32,197 nt of DNA from Endomicrobiia bacterium (GTDB taxonomy: Bacteria > Elusimicrobiota > Endomicrobiia > Endomicrobiales > Endomicrobiaceae), in the NCBI GenBank assembly GCA_009776745.1, contig WRNH01000016.1, positions 1-32,197 of the forward strand. The letters run 5' to 3'. Made by a program: the position numbers and the translations under genes. Below the pieces are notes generated by a model. The model did no database searches. It had not been told where the DNA came from and saw nothing but the letters and a program-made list of their open reading frames with translations. Positions 16,477 through 23,581 of the stretch are shown piece after piece (positions within the stretch are counted from its first letter, which is position 1; each line of letters begins with the position of its first letter).

Positions 16477-17949
16477 TTATCTCAGCGGCATAAGCGTCAT
16501 TCTTTCCATTTCCGTTACTGAAGCGTGATTCTGATATGTCACTCTGGAATATGAGGAGATCGCTTCCGCGTATTTCCACGATTCTTCCATGAGGCTTACG
16601 GTCGGAACTTCATACAAATCGTTTCTTTTTCTCATAAGCTCAAGCTTTCTCTCTCTCAGCTTTATTTCTTTTCTGAAAGTTCTCGCGCTGTTTAGCGAAT
16701 TAAGGTAATCGTTGTAAGCTTTTTCAACTTCCAGCCTTCTTGTTTTTAAAGTATCCATGTAATCGGCATTAGACTGATTTAGACCCACGGCGCCTTCTTT
16801 TGCGTCGACGAAATACGTAATATCGTCAAGAAGAGAAAGCCTTACATCCCATGAGCTTGTATCTATTCTTTTGCTTGCGTCAATAATCGTTGAAGGATCC
16901 GTCCTCTCATTATCATATGAAACTTCCAAAGAGCTCCCCCATAAGCTCCATGACATTCTTCCTATAATGCTCCACGCCGTAGTAAGTTCAAGAGGTTCGG
17001 TAGTAAAAGCTTCGCCGCTTTTTCCGTAAAATCCTTCGACGTAAAATTTCGGTATGACCTTGGAACGGTTAATTTTAATCCTCATATCCGCCATTAAAGC
17101 CTGCACTTTCGCGGTTTGCACGTCGAGATTGTTCGTAAGAACAAAACTCAGCAGATCCTGAAGCGTGAAAGTTATTTCAGTAACGTCGTCGGTAAGTTCA
17201 TCGGACACAACGGCATTAATATCATCCAGCGTATTAACGCCTACGGTCTCAATAAGTTTTTTGACGGAAAAATCAAGATTTATACGCGAAGCCGAAAGCA
17301 TATCTTCTACTTTATCTTTAAAGTTCTCGGCCTCGGTCAAGTCAAGATCCGAAATAGCTCTGGCTTTAAACTCGTTTCTTACTTTCGTCATAAGATTATC
17401 GACTATCTCAAAAGCTTTGCTTAAAGCTTTATACTCTTGTTTTAAGGTGAGATATTCATAATAAGCAAGTTTTATTCTTGTGAAAAGTTCTTCGCGGGTT
17501 TTTGTATAATTGAATCTTGCGGCATCAACCATCATCGTTTCGTATCTATATGTGCCTTTTGTCCTGTAACCTTCATAAACCGTCTGGACTGCCCTTATTC
17601 CGTAATCTTCGGAATTATACTCTTCGTCATCGTAACTGCTTCCGCCCGTTGAGAGTTTTGTTTTACCTTTTGAAGTTCTGTGCTGCAGCATAATGAAAGG
17701 AAAGAACGAACGGCCGGATCTTATGACCCTCATTTCAGCGAGCTTGATCTGTTCGGCGGCAACCAAAACTCTTCTGTCTCTGAACTCGGCTATTTTCATA
17801 CATTGGTTCAAAAATTCATCGTTTGCGGCATTTGACACGGAAGAAACGCCAGTAACAGTTTCAAAAGAAAAAGGCAGCAAAAAAAAACCGCATATCAGCA
17901 GGCTTATCATTTTCCTGACTATTTTAATGTCTTTCAATTTGTACCCCAT
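16477..17949 (-). CDS. TolC-family outer-membrane efflux protein
   Basis: The protein has 490 residues. An N-terminal signal peptide is visible (VRKMISLLICGFFLLPFSF), with likely cleavage near SNAAN. Two repeated helical-barrel halves follow, with the typical start RVLVAAEQIKLAEMRV and long amphipathic helices rich in Lys/Glu/Ala (FTRIKLAYYEYLTLKQEYKA; RLEVEKAYNDYLNSLNSA). It forms the outer-membrane exit duct for the adaptor/RND genes that follow. The ATG at 17949 has no clear ribosome site. A TTG at codon 5 preceded by GGGG at 6 bases, or the Met just before ISLLICGFF, are possible starts. A strong promoter lies 34-62 bases upstream. Confidence 0.88.
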   Translation of the reverse strand: MGYKLKDIKIVRKMISLLICGFFLLPFSFETVTGVSSVSNAANDEFLNQCMKIAEFRDRRVLVAAEQIKLAEMRVIRSGRSFFPFIMLQHRTSKGKTKLSTGGSSYDDEEYNSEDYGIRAVQTVYEGYRTKGTYRYETMMVDAARFNYTKTREELFTRIKLAYYEYLTLKQEYKALSKAFEIVDNLMTKVRNEFKARAISDLDLTEAENFKDKVEDMLSASRINLDFSVKKLIETVGVNTLDDINAVVSDELTDDVTEITFTLQDLLSFVLTNNLDVQTAKVQALMADMRIKINRSKVIPKFYVEGFYGKSGEAFTTEPLELTTAWSIIGRMSWSLWGSSLEVSYDNERTDPSTIIDASKRIDTSSWDVRLSLLDDITYFVDAKEGAVGLNQSNADYMDTLKTRRLEVEKAYNDYLNSLNSARTFRKEIKLRERKLELMRKRNDLYEVPTVSLMEESWKYAEAISSYSRVTYQNHASVTEMERMTLMPLR

Positions 17950-17982
17950 TTCAATGCTGTTTTTGATAAATTTTATAGTTTG

Positions 17983-18011
17983 AGTATATAAAAAATCTAT
18001 TAATTTGTCAA
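17983..18011 (-). promoter_or_regulatory. Promoter of the tolC-adaptor-RND-RND run
   Basis: On the minus strand: -35 TTGACA (18011-18006, perfect), a 17-base spacer, and -10 TATACT (17988-17983). The start would fall near 17976, about 27 bases before the tolC ATG. It is arranged back to back with the thioesterase promoter. The two -35 boxes are 34 bases apart and face away from each other, so a regulator bound between them could affect both. Confidence 0.75.
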
Positions 18012-18045
18012 TGAGTTTTCACTTTTTTCACATTTTTTTTGTATC

Positions 18046-18074
18046 TTGACCACACATGCTAAAAATATTATAAT
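18046..18074 (+). promoter_or_regulatory. Promoter of the thioesterase-tadA pair
   Basis: -35 TTGACC, a 17-base spacer and -10 TATAAT on the plus strand, with a start near 18081. The ribosome site AAGGGG (about 18090-18095) lies between this and the ATG at 18102. Confidence 0.75.
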
Positions 18075-18101
18075 TCTTAGTAAAATCCAAAGGGGTATGC
18101 T

Positions 18102-18509
18102 ATGGCAAACAGTTTACAAATAAGGGTATCCTATGCCGATACTGATCAAATGGGCATGGTATATTACGGAAATTATCTGACTTTTTTTGAAAGAGGCAGA
18201 ACGGAATTGCTCAGGGAAGCAGGCTTGGAATATAAAGTAATTGAAAAAAGAGGGTTTTATTTTCCGGTAATTTACGCGGAATGCAAATACCTGGCCCCTG
18301 CAAAATATGATGATTTGATAACAATAGAAACAAAACTTACGGAACTTACCGCGGCAAGCATAACCTGCTCATATACTGTAAAAAACGGGGATAAAATTTT
18401 GGTTTCCGGAAAAACAAAACACCCTTTTGTCAATAAACTGCTTAAACCGGTAAGATTTCCCCAAGATATCAGAGAGATTTTGGAAAAAAACCTTGAGGAA
18501 AGCAATTAA
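18102..18509 (+). CDS. YbgC/FadM-type acyl-CoA thioesterase
   Basis: This is a hotdog-fold thioesterase of 135 residues. The signature YADTDQMGMVYYGNY near the N-terminus holds the catalytic Asp15. FFERGRTELLREAGLEY is the long hotdog helix. A central TIETKLTELTAASITCSYTV strand pair follows. Enzymes of this group hydrolyse short- to long-chain acyl-CoAs. In proteobacteria YbgC is linked to the Tol-Pal region, but there are no tol or pal genes here, so the symbol is left blank. AAGGGG precedes the ATG. It is one of only three confident plus-strand protein genes in the window and is probably cotranscribed with tadA 75 bases downstream. Confidence 0.9.
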   Translation: MANSLQIRVSYADTDQMGMVYYGNYLTFFERGRTELLREAGLEYKVIEKRGFYFPVIYAECKYLAPAKYDDLITIETKLTELTAASITCSYTVKNGDKILVSGKTKHPFVNKLLKPVRFPQDIREILEKNLEESN

Positions 18510-18581
18510 AATATAATATATAAAATATAAAAAACAGCGAATTTATTTTTTACTTTTTATATTTTATACTATTTACTTATT
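18508..18581. repeat. AT-only heptad-repeat inverted element between thioesterase and tadA
   Basis: The left arm carries AAATATA, ATATATA, AAATATA, AAAAACA units (about 18509-18537). The right arm (about 18549-18581), read on the opposite strand, gives AATAAGT, AAATAGT, ATAAAAT, ATAAAAA. The centre is ACAGCGAATTT. It has the same architecture as the other heptad elements but almost pure A/T, and it begins immediately at the thioesterase stop. Confidence 0.5.
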
Positions 18582-18584
18582 GTT

Positions 18585-19031
18585 ATGAAAATAAAATTTA
18601 TGCGGGAAGCATTAAAACAAGCTGACAGGGCAGAAAGATTAGGCGAAGTGCCTGTAGGCGCGGTTATTGTAAAAGACAACAAAATAATCGCCAGAGGTTT
18701 TAACAGGTGTATAGCCGATAAAGATCCGACAGCCCATGCGGAAATTGCCGCTTTACGAAAAGCGGCAAAAAAACTGCAAAATTACCGTTTGAACGGCTGC
18801 CATATATATGTTACAATAGAGCCGTGCGCGATGTGCGCCGGCGCTTTGGTAAACGCCAGAATTGAAAAACTTTTTTTCGGCGCTTTTGACAAAAAAGCCG
18901 GCGCGTGCAAAAGCGTTTTCAAAATTGCCAATAACAAAAAACTCAATCACAGAATAGAGTTTAAAGGCGGCGTATTAAAAGACGATTGCGCCGGTATAAT
19001 AAGAAAGTTCTTTGAAAAAAAAAGAGTGTAG
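18585..19031 (+). CDS. tadA: tRNA-specific adenosine deaminase TadA
   Basis: TadA converts A34 to inosine in tRNA-Arg(ACG). The protein has 148 residues. The zinc site is the cytidine-deaminase pattern: His51 and Glu53 in PTAHAEIAAL, Cys81 and Cys84 in IEPCAMCAGALVNARI. EVPVGAVIV and RGFNRC in the N-terminal part are also typical. Basic residues at the C-terminus (FFEKKRV) fit tRNA binding. The ATG at 18585 is 75 bases after the thioesterase stop, with an AT-rich heptad element between. The last two codons and stop (AGAGTGTAG) are part of the next heptad array, so the natural end may have been altered by it. Confidence 0.95.
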   Translation: MKIKFMREALKQADRAERLGEVPVGAVIVKDNKIIARGFNRCIADKDPTAHAEIAALRKAAKKLQNYRLNGCHIYVTIEPCAMCAGALVNARIEKLFFGAFDKKAGACKSVFKIANNKKLNHRIEFKGGVLKDDCAGIIRKFFEKKRV

Positions 19032-19139
19032 AGTGAAAAGTGAAGAGTGAAGATGAGGAGTTTTTGCTTTGCAAAAACATATAATTCAGTTTCGGCAAAG
19101 CCGAAACACAATATCTACACTCTCAACTCTTCACTCTGA
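19023..19139. repeat. Heptad-repeat inverted element with two hairpins, between tadA and ssrA
   Basis: This is the clearest copy. The left arm from 19023 reads AGAGTGT, AGAGTGA, AAAGTGA, AGAGTGA, AGATGAG. The right arm (19114-19139), read on the opposite strand, gives AGAGTGA, AGAGTTG, AGAGTGT. Between them are two perfect 8-bp hairpins with 3-base loops: GTTTTTGC-TTT-GCAAAAAC (19060-19078) and GTTTCGGC-AAA-GCCGAAAC (19089-19107). The left arm contains the end of tadA. ssrA starts 9 bases after the right arm. Confidence 0.8.
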
Positions 19140-19147
19140 AGTTAATC

Positions 19148-19546
19148 GGGGGTGAAAAGGTCTCGACGGGGATGGTCAGAGGTACAGACAGCAGGCCGGA
19201 GTTGGTCGATGGCTCCGTAAAAATCGACCGAAAAATAAACAACGATATAACTATCGTTCCGGTACAGAACATAAATCCTATGCCAATGATGGGATTTGGG
19301 TTCATGCCAATAGCCGCTTAAACGGCTGCGTTTTACCTTAGACGCCTGCTATAGGGATAAAACGACAAGAGCAGGTTAGTTTCAGGCGGCTTGTGCCGTC
19401 AGTCTGAAATGAAATCAAAACGGCGCTGGTTTATAATGTAATCCCGTCCGGAGACGGCATTATAAACGAGATAAATCTTCCGGACTAAGCCTGTAGCGGT
19501 CGTACCGAAGCATTTTCGGACGCGGGTTCGATTCCCGCCACCTCCA
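19148..19546 (+). ncRNA. ssrA: tmRNA (ssrA), one-piece
   Basis: tmRNA rescues stalled ribosomes and adds a degradation tag. The 5' end GGGGGUG pairs with CACCUCC at 19539-19545 (7 bp, one G-U). The T arm GCGGG-TTCGATT-CCCGC and the UCUCGACGGGG start are typical. Pseudoknot 1 is GGTCGAT...ATCGACC (about 19203-19229). The conserved AUAAAC precedes the resume codon AAC at 19241. The tag frame runs to TAA at 19319-19321: 26 codons, starting NDITIV and ending FMPIAA, so the peptide with the charged Ala is 27 residues, unusually long. The terminal A at 19546 is followed by CCT, so CCA is not encoded. The tRNA-like half joins directly, so it is not the two-piece type. Confidence 0.95.
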
Positions 19547-19560
19547 CCTGATAAATACAA

Positions 19561-19743
19561 TGATGTGTCCCTGCGGGACATGATGTTTCCTGCGGAAATG
19601 ATGTGTGTACTTTGTACACATTAACGACAGGGACACATTACATCATTTTGCCGAAAGGCAATACATCATTAGCGCAGCGACATCATTCACCGAAGGGTCA
19701 AAGACCCGAAGGCGTACATCATGCCTTGAAAGACAATGATGTG
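19561..19743. repeat. Modular hairpin array with TGATG/CATCA spacers downstream of ssrA
   Basis: A chain of short perfect hairpins is separated by a repeated 5-8 base spacer. The hairpins are TGTCCC-tgc-GGGACA (19566-19580), TTTCC-tgc-GGAAA (19586-19598), TGTGTAC-ttt-GTACACA (19604-19620), TTGCC-gaaa-GGCAA (19648-19661) and GGGTC-aaa-GACCC (19695-19707). The spacer is TGATG in the left half and its complement ACATCATT (about 19640-19647, 19663-19670, 19680-19687, 19715-19722) in the right half, returning to AATGATGTG at 19735-19743. The whole is therefore roughly an inverted repeat of spacers. It has no credible coding content. Confidence 0.8.
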
Positions 19744-19748
19744 TTAAC

Positions 19749-20159
19749 TCATAACTCCCCAGAATTTTCTTTAAACAACTCGTGAAGTTTTTGCTGCAGT
19801 AATTTTTGTCCGGCAGTTGAATTTTATATTCCGCTATCATAGTCGGCTGAAGCGTTCTGCTTAAAGCGTATTCTACCACTTCGCTGTCTTTATCCTTACA
19901 AATCAATATGCCAATGCTCGGGGTTTCATTGGGTTTCTTAACATCTCTGTCTAATGCTTCCAAATAAAAGTTTAACTGACCCGAATGCTCCGGCTTAAAT
20001 TTGTCCGCTTTTAGTTCAAAAGCAACCAAGCATTGCAAGCCTACGTGATAAAACAGCAAATCTATAAAAAAATCCGAATTGCCTACCTGAACTCTGTATT
20101 CCTCGCCGATAAACAAAAAATCTTTACCAATTTCAAGTATAAAGTCTTTGAATTGTTTT
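19749..20159 (-). pseudogene. Truncated, frameshifted YhcG-type (DUF1016) PDDEXK nuclease
   Basis: Only the C-terminal nuclease half of a YhcG/DUF1016 protein remains. Visible motifs are KDFILEIGKDFLFIGEEY, DFFIDLLFYH (catalytic Asp region), LVAFELKADKFKPEH (E-x-K) and NFYLEALDRDV...PSIGILICKDK. The N-terminal half (normally about 150-200 residues) is absent: an in-frame TAA lies just before residue KRRLKQF at about 20160. Near the end the frame breaks at an A5 run in GGACAAAAATTAC. In the other frame the natural ending KLLQQKLHELFKENSGEL and TGA (19749-19751) appears, so one A seems lost. The unshifted frame runs on into the hairpin array to 19643. Full-length relatives often accompany restriction or mobile loci. 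Confidence 0.85.
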
Positions 20160-20177
20160 AAACGTCTTTTTTATTTT

Positions 20178-20204
20178 AAAACTCCAACGGAGTGTTGGGG
20201 TTTT
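20178..20204 (-). terminator. Hairpin downstream of cysK
   Basis: AAAACCCCAAC-ACTCC-GTTGGAGTTTT on the minus strand forms an 11-bp stem (one G-U) whose descending arm ends in four T. It lies 44 bases beyond the cysK stop and just before the YhcG remnant. The U tract is short, so termination may be partial. Confidence 0.5.
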
Positions 20205-20247
20205 GCATCAGTTATTTACTGCTTATTTATTCTCCTGCCGCATACGT

Positions 20248-21174
20248 CTAAGAAAACATCGGGGTGGAAAGATACCTCTCTCCCGTATCGGGTAAAACAA
20301 CTACAATTATTTTTCCTTTGTTTTCCAGTCTTTTAGCAATGTTTGCAGCTGCCCATAAAGCCGCGCCGGATGATATTCCGACAAGTAATCCGTCCGTACC
20401 TGCAACTTCTTTGCCTACGGCAAAAGCGTCTTCGTTGGTTACCGTAATTATTTCATCGTATATTGAGGTGTTTAATGTTTTTGGAATAAAGCCCGCGCCT
20501 ATACCCTGTATTTTGTGCGAACCAGGCGTTCCTTTAGTCAATACCGGTGAAGCAGCCGGTTCAACGCCTATAATTTTTATATTCGGTTTTTTAGATTTTA
20601 AATATTCGCCTGCACCGCTTATTGTGCCGCCGGTGCCTATGCCGGAAACAAAAATATCTACTTTACCTTCGGTATCATTCCATATTTCAGGCCCCGTTGT
20701 TGCCTTATGAACGGCAGGATTGGCAGGATTATCAAACTGCCCGAGAATTATACTGCCGGGAATAGATTCTGCAAGTTCTTTTGTTTTTTCAATTGCGCCT
20801 TTCATACCTTTAGCGCCTTCCGTCAGTACAAGTTCAGCGCCGTAAGCTTTAAGCAAACTTCTCCTTTCAAGCGACATTGTTTCAGGCATGGTAAGAATAA
20901 GCTTATATCCCCTTGATGCCGATATAGCGGCTAAAGCTATGCCGGTATTTCCGCTGGTAGGCTCTATCAGCGTTGAGCCTGCTTTAAGAATGCCTTTTTT
21001 CTCAGCGTCTTCAACCATTGCTTTTGCGATTCTGTCTTTAACGCTGCCGGCAGGGTTAAAATATTCCAGCTTTGCTAAAATGATGGCATTTAGCAAATGC
21101 TTGTTAGCATAATTTGTAAGCTCAAGCAACGGCGTATCGCCTATTAAATCCGTTATTGTTTTGTGTACTTTCAT
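20248..21174 (-). CDS. cysK: Cysteine synthase A (O-acetylserine sulfhydrylase)
   Basis: CysK makes cysteine from O-acetylserine and sulfide using PLP. The protein has 308 residues. Lys46 in [11 protein letters not shown] binds [15 protein letters not shown] contacts substrate. [14 protein letters not shown] forms the phosphate-binding loop. [12 protein letters not shown] is the second cofactor loop. The C-terminal [11 protein letters not shown] is the ending typical of CysK. The ATG at 21174 follows AAAGGAG. It lies 53 bases after metY and is probably cotranscribed with it, giving paired sulfide-assimilation steps for cysteine and homocysteine, likely under control of the Rrf2 regulator upstream. 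Confidence 0.95.
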   Translation of the reverse strand: MKVHKTITDLIGDTPLLELTNYANKHLLNAIILAKLEYFNPAGSVKDRIAKAMVEDAEKKGILKAGSTLIEPTSGNTGIALAAISASRGYKLILTMPETMSLERRSLLKAYGAELVLTEGAKGMKGAIEKTKELAESIPGSIILGQFDNPANPAVHKATTGPEIWNDTEGKVDIFVSGIGTGGTISGAGEYLKSKKPNIKIIGVEPAASPVLTKGTPGSHKIQGIGAGFIPKTLNTSIYDEIITVTNEDAFAVGKEVAGTDGLLVGISSGAALWAAANIAKRLENKGKIIVVVLPDTGERYLSTPMFS

Positions 21175-21227
21175 AACATCTCCTTTGCTTAAAGTCAGAG
21201 CCAGATCGAGTTTTTTTATTCCTTAAA

Positions 21228-22523
21228 TTATCCGTTGACTGCATTAAATGCCTGCTCTAAGTCATATATAATGTCGTCAATATGTTCTGTGCCGACAGAA
21301 AGGCGGATAGTGTTTGTCCGTATACCTGAATCAAACAGTTCCGTTTCGCTCATTTGCGAATGAGTTGTAGAAGCGGGATGTATTACAAGGCTTTTTGAAT
21401 CGGCGACATTCGCAAGCAAAGAAAACAGTTTAAGGTTGTCAATAAACTTTTTAGCTGTTTCAGCATTACCTTTTATTTCAAAAGTAAAAATCGAACCCGC
21501 GCCATTTTTAAAGTATTTCTTGTAAAGTTCGTGGTCAGGGTGATAGTCTAAAGACGGGTGGTGAATTTTTTCAACAAGTTTATGTTTAGTTAAATAATCC
21601 ACTGTTTTAAGAGCGTTTGAAACATGCCTTTCAACCCTTAAAGAAAGCGTTTCAAGCCCTTGCAGAAACAAAAATGAATGAAATGGGCTTAAGGTTGAGC
21701 CGGTATCCCTCATCAGAGTAGTGCGTATTTTTATAATGTAGGCTAAATTTCCAACAGCCTGCGTAAAAACAACCCCGTGATAGCTTGCATTAGGCTTTGA
21801 CAACCCCGGAAATTTATCGTTTTGCGTCCAGTCAAATTTTCCGCCGTCAACAATAACGCCGCCAATCGCGGTTCCGTGCCCGCCTATAAACTTTGTGGCG
21901 CTGTGTACTACAATATCTGCCCCGTGCTCAATAGGACGCAGTAAGGAAGGCGTTGCGAAAGTATTATCTACAATTAACGGTATGCCGTGCTTATGTGCGA
22001 TATCCGCTATTTCTTTAATGTCTGCAACATCAGAGTTCGGATTTCCAAGCGTTTCTATGAAAATAGCTTTTGTGTCAGGTTCTATTGCTTTTTCAAAATT
22101 TTGAACTTTGAAACTGTCAACAAACGTCGTCCTGATACCCGAATCTTTAAGAGTGTTGGCAAACAAATTATATGTTCCGCCGTAAATTGTTTTTTGCGAT
22201 ATTATATGATCGCCTGAACGGGCTATATTTTGTATAGCGTATGTTATTGCCGCTGCGCCTGACGAAGTTGCCAATGCCGCAATACCGCCTTCTAATGCCG
22301 CAATTCTTTGTTCAAAAACATCAGAAGTCGGGTTCATAAGGCGCGTATAAATATTGCCGGATTCAGTCAAGGCAAACCTTCCGGCTGCCTGCGCGCAGTC
22401 TTTAAATACATAGGAAGTTGTTGCATAAATCGGAACGGCTCTCGCGTCTGTTGCGACATCCGGAGTTTCCTGTCCTACATGTAATTGCAAAGTCTCAAAT
22501 TTATAATTTCTGTCTTTTTTCAT
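21228..22523 (-). CDS. metY: O-acetylhomoserine sulfhydrylase (MetY-type)
   Basis: This PLP enzyme forms homocysteine from O-acetylhomoserine and sulfide. The protein has 431 residues, the usual length for MetY rather than the shorter MetB/MetC (about 380). The PLP lysine is Lys211 in VVHSATKFIGGHGTAIGG. Other family marks are LQLHVGQETPDVATDARAVP at the start, IYTRLMNPTSDVFEQRIAALE, and SVGTEHIDDIIYDLEQAF at the end. The ATG at 22523 follows GGGAGG by 7 bases. The decayed mnmA-like gene lies just upstream and cysK downstream. Family members can also act in sulfide or methanethiol recycling, so the exact substrate is not certain. Confidence 0.93.
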   Translation of the reverse strand: MKKDRNYKFETLQLHVGQETPDVATDARAVPIYATTSYVFKDCAQAAGRFALTESGNIYTRLMNPTSDVFEQRIAALEGGIAALATSSGAAAITYAIQNIARSGDHIISQKTIYGGTYNLFANTLKDSGIRTTFVDSFKVQNFEKAIEPDTKAIFIETLGNPNSDVADIKEIADIAHKHGIPLIVDNTFATPSLLRPIEHGADIVVHSATKFIGGHGTAIGGVIVDGGKFDWTQNDKFPGLSKPNASYHGVVFTQAVGNLAYIIKIRTTLMRDTGSTLSPFHSFLFLQGLETLSLRVERHVSNALKTVDYLTKHKLVEKIHHPSLDYHPDHELYKKYFKNGAGSIFTFEIKGNAETAKKFIDNLKLFSLLANVADSKSLVIHPASTTHSQMSETELFDSGIRTNTIRLSVGTEHIDDIIYDLEQAFNAVNG

Positions 22524-22536
22524 TTTCTGCCTCCCG

Positions 22537-22773
22537 TTAGTTAATATTTTTGTAACATATATTTTTTATTCTATAATTCCTCCTCCTATAAAGTATGTCT
22601 CCTTGATGAAAAACTGCGCTTTGCCTTGATGTTCCCGACATTTGATGTTCTGAAAACTCAACAAGGAACCTTTGTTTTGAATAGAGATAATCAACACTTC
22701 CGCCTAAAGGAAAAACAGTTTATGCCGCAATCGCCGAGTCACCCCCGCTGCTGAATCCTACAAGCGCTTTCAT
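22537..22773 (-). pseudogene. Decayed MnmA-like (PP-loop) gene between rrf2 and metY
   Basis: An ATG at 22773, with AGGAG 7 bases upstream, begins MKALVGFSSGGDSAIAA, a PP-loop start. A TAA follows (22720-22722). In the same frame the sequence continues as an MnmA-like C-terminal end: FLVEFSEHQMSGTSRQSAVF then HQGD, matching the family pattern of VxFDEPQ...TPGQSAVFYxGD. The frame ends at TAA 22537-22539. The middle of the gene (about 270 codons) is missing and the SGGVDS motif has become SSGGDS. It is thus a deletion remnant of a second thiouridylase-like gene. Its ribosome site survives. An intact mnmA is at 3328-4341. Confidence 0.7.
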
Positions 22774-22859
22774 CAATAAACTCCTTTTTGGCCGCTCGGA
22801 AGTTCAGAAGCTTGGCAGCTCAGAGGAGATCTGGTCGTTTTGTCTTTGTCGTTTGCTGT

Positions 22860-22899
22860 TAACTCCACTCTCCACACTCCAAACTCCACTCTCTTTACT
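22860..22899. repeat. Heptad-repeat array upstream of the mnmA-like remnant
   Basis: Read on the minus strand the units are AGAGTGG, AGTTTGG, AGTGTGG, AGAGTGG, AGTTAAC. Only one arm is clear. The unit sequence is close to that of the arrays at 19023 and 30060. Confidence 0.65.
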
Positions 22900-22925
22900 A
22901 TAACACCTCCTTTGGCCGCATATCA

Positions 22926-22949
22926 CATAATTCATATATAATTAGTATG
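22926..22949. promoter_or_regulatory. Imperfect 24-bp dyad, candidate Rrf2-type operator
   Basis: CATAATTC...TTAGTATG is an imperfect palindrome centred on TATATA in the spacer between rrf2 and the sulfur genes. Its position upstream of the metY-cysK run and next to an Rrf2 regulator suggests an operator. The region is very AT-rich, so some symmetry is expected by chance. Confidence 0.3.
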
Positions 22950-22986
22950 ATTTTGAATTAAAAAATATTTCACCCAACGTCGGTGA

Positions 22987-23394
22987 TTATTTTTTAGGCA
23001 GTAAATCAGCCAAAGATACATTATTTACGTAATCGCTGATCACATCATTTAATCCGGTCCAAAATTTAAGCGTTAAACATTTTTTACTGCGTTTGCACTG
23101 GTTAGGGGTATCATCAAGACACGTTATGGGAGCCAAAGAGCCTTCCACCGCTCGTAAAATTTCACCAACGCTGTACTTTTCTGCCGGTTTTGTAAGCTTA
23201 TATCCGCCGGCATTTCCTCTAAGACTTTTTAAAAAACCTGCCCTTTTAAGCTGGGAAATAATTTGCTCCATATACTTCATTGTTATTTCCTGCGCTTGGG
23301 AAATTTCTTTTACGGGCACATACTCGTCATTGTCATATTGCGCAATAGCAAGCATAATTCTTAAAGCATATCTTCCCTTTGTTGAAACTTTCAT
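22987..23394 (-). CDS. Rrf2-family transcriptional regulator with Cys triad
   Basis: The protein has 135 residues from the ATG at 23394, which has GGGAG 9 bases upstream. A TTG nine bases earlier is too close to that site. The N-terminal winged helix reads KVSTKGRYALRIMLAIAQY, with AQEITMKYMEQIISQLKRAG as recognition region and GNAGGYKLTKP as wing. The C-terminal part holds Cys92, Cys100 and Cys106 (TCLDDTPNQC, KRSKKCLTLKFW), a spacing close to the [2Fe-2S] ligands of IscR (92, 98, 104). CymR, the cysteine-metabolism Rrf2 of Bacillus, lacks these. Next to metY and cysK it probably senses Fe-S or sulfur status and controls them. Confidence 0.9.
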   Translation of the reverse strand: MKVSTKGRYALRIMLAIAQYDNDEYVPVKEISQAQEITMKYMEQIISQLKRAGFLKSLRGNAGGYKLTKPAEKYSVGEILRAVEGSLAPITCLDDTPNQCKRSKKCLTLKFWTGLNDVISDYVNNVSLADLLPKK

Positions 23395-23432
23395 AATTAT
23401 CAACTCCCACTTTTTCTATAGGATTTATCTTA

Positions 23433-23461
23433 ATGATACTTTATTTACATTTTATTTGCAA
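23433..23461 (-). promoter_or_regulatory. Promoter of rrf2
   Basis: On the minus strand: -35 TTGCAA (23461-23456), a 17-base spacer, and -10 TATCAT (23438-23433). The start would be near 23426, about 32 bases before the ATG. The sequence just after it, AAATCCTATAG, could hold an autoregulatory site. Confidence 0.5.
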
Positions 23462-23581
23462 GTCACGGGCTTTATGAGATTGACGACTGCTAGATAGATA
23501 TCACTTTGAGGGGATATCTCTAACTAGATACTTGTAAAGTGAATCTGTTTTGACGGTTCGATATTTACATTTGCAAAAATG

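Noticed and set aside
19123-19581. Minus-strand open frames across the ssrA region
   Set aside because: The sequence is a convincing tmRNA with matching acceptor ends, T arm and tag frame. The frames are chance shadows.
20257-20275. AAACATCGGGGTGGAAAG resembling the att core at tRNA-Pro
   Set aside because: Only about 9-10 bases match, and it encodes the conserved C-terminal STPMFS of CysK.
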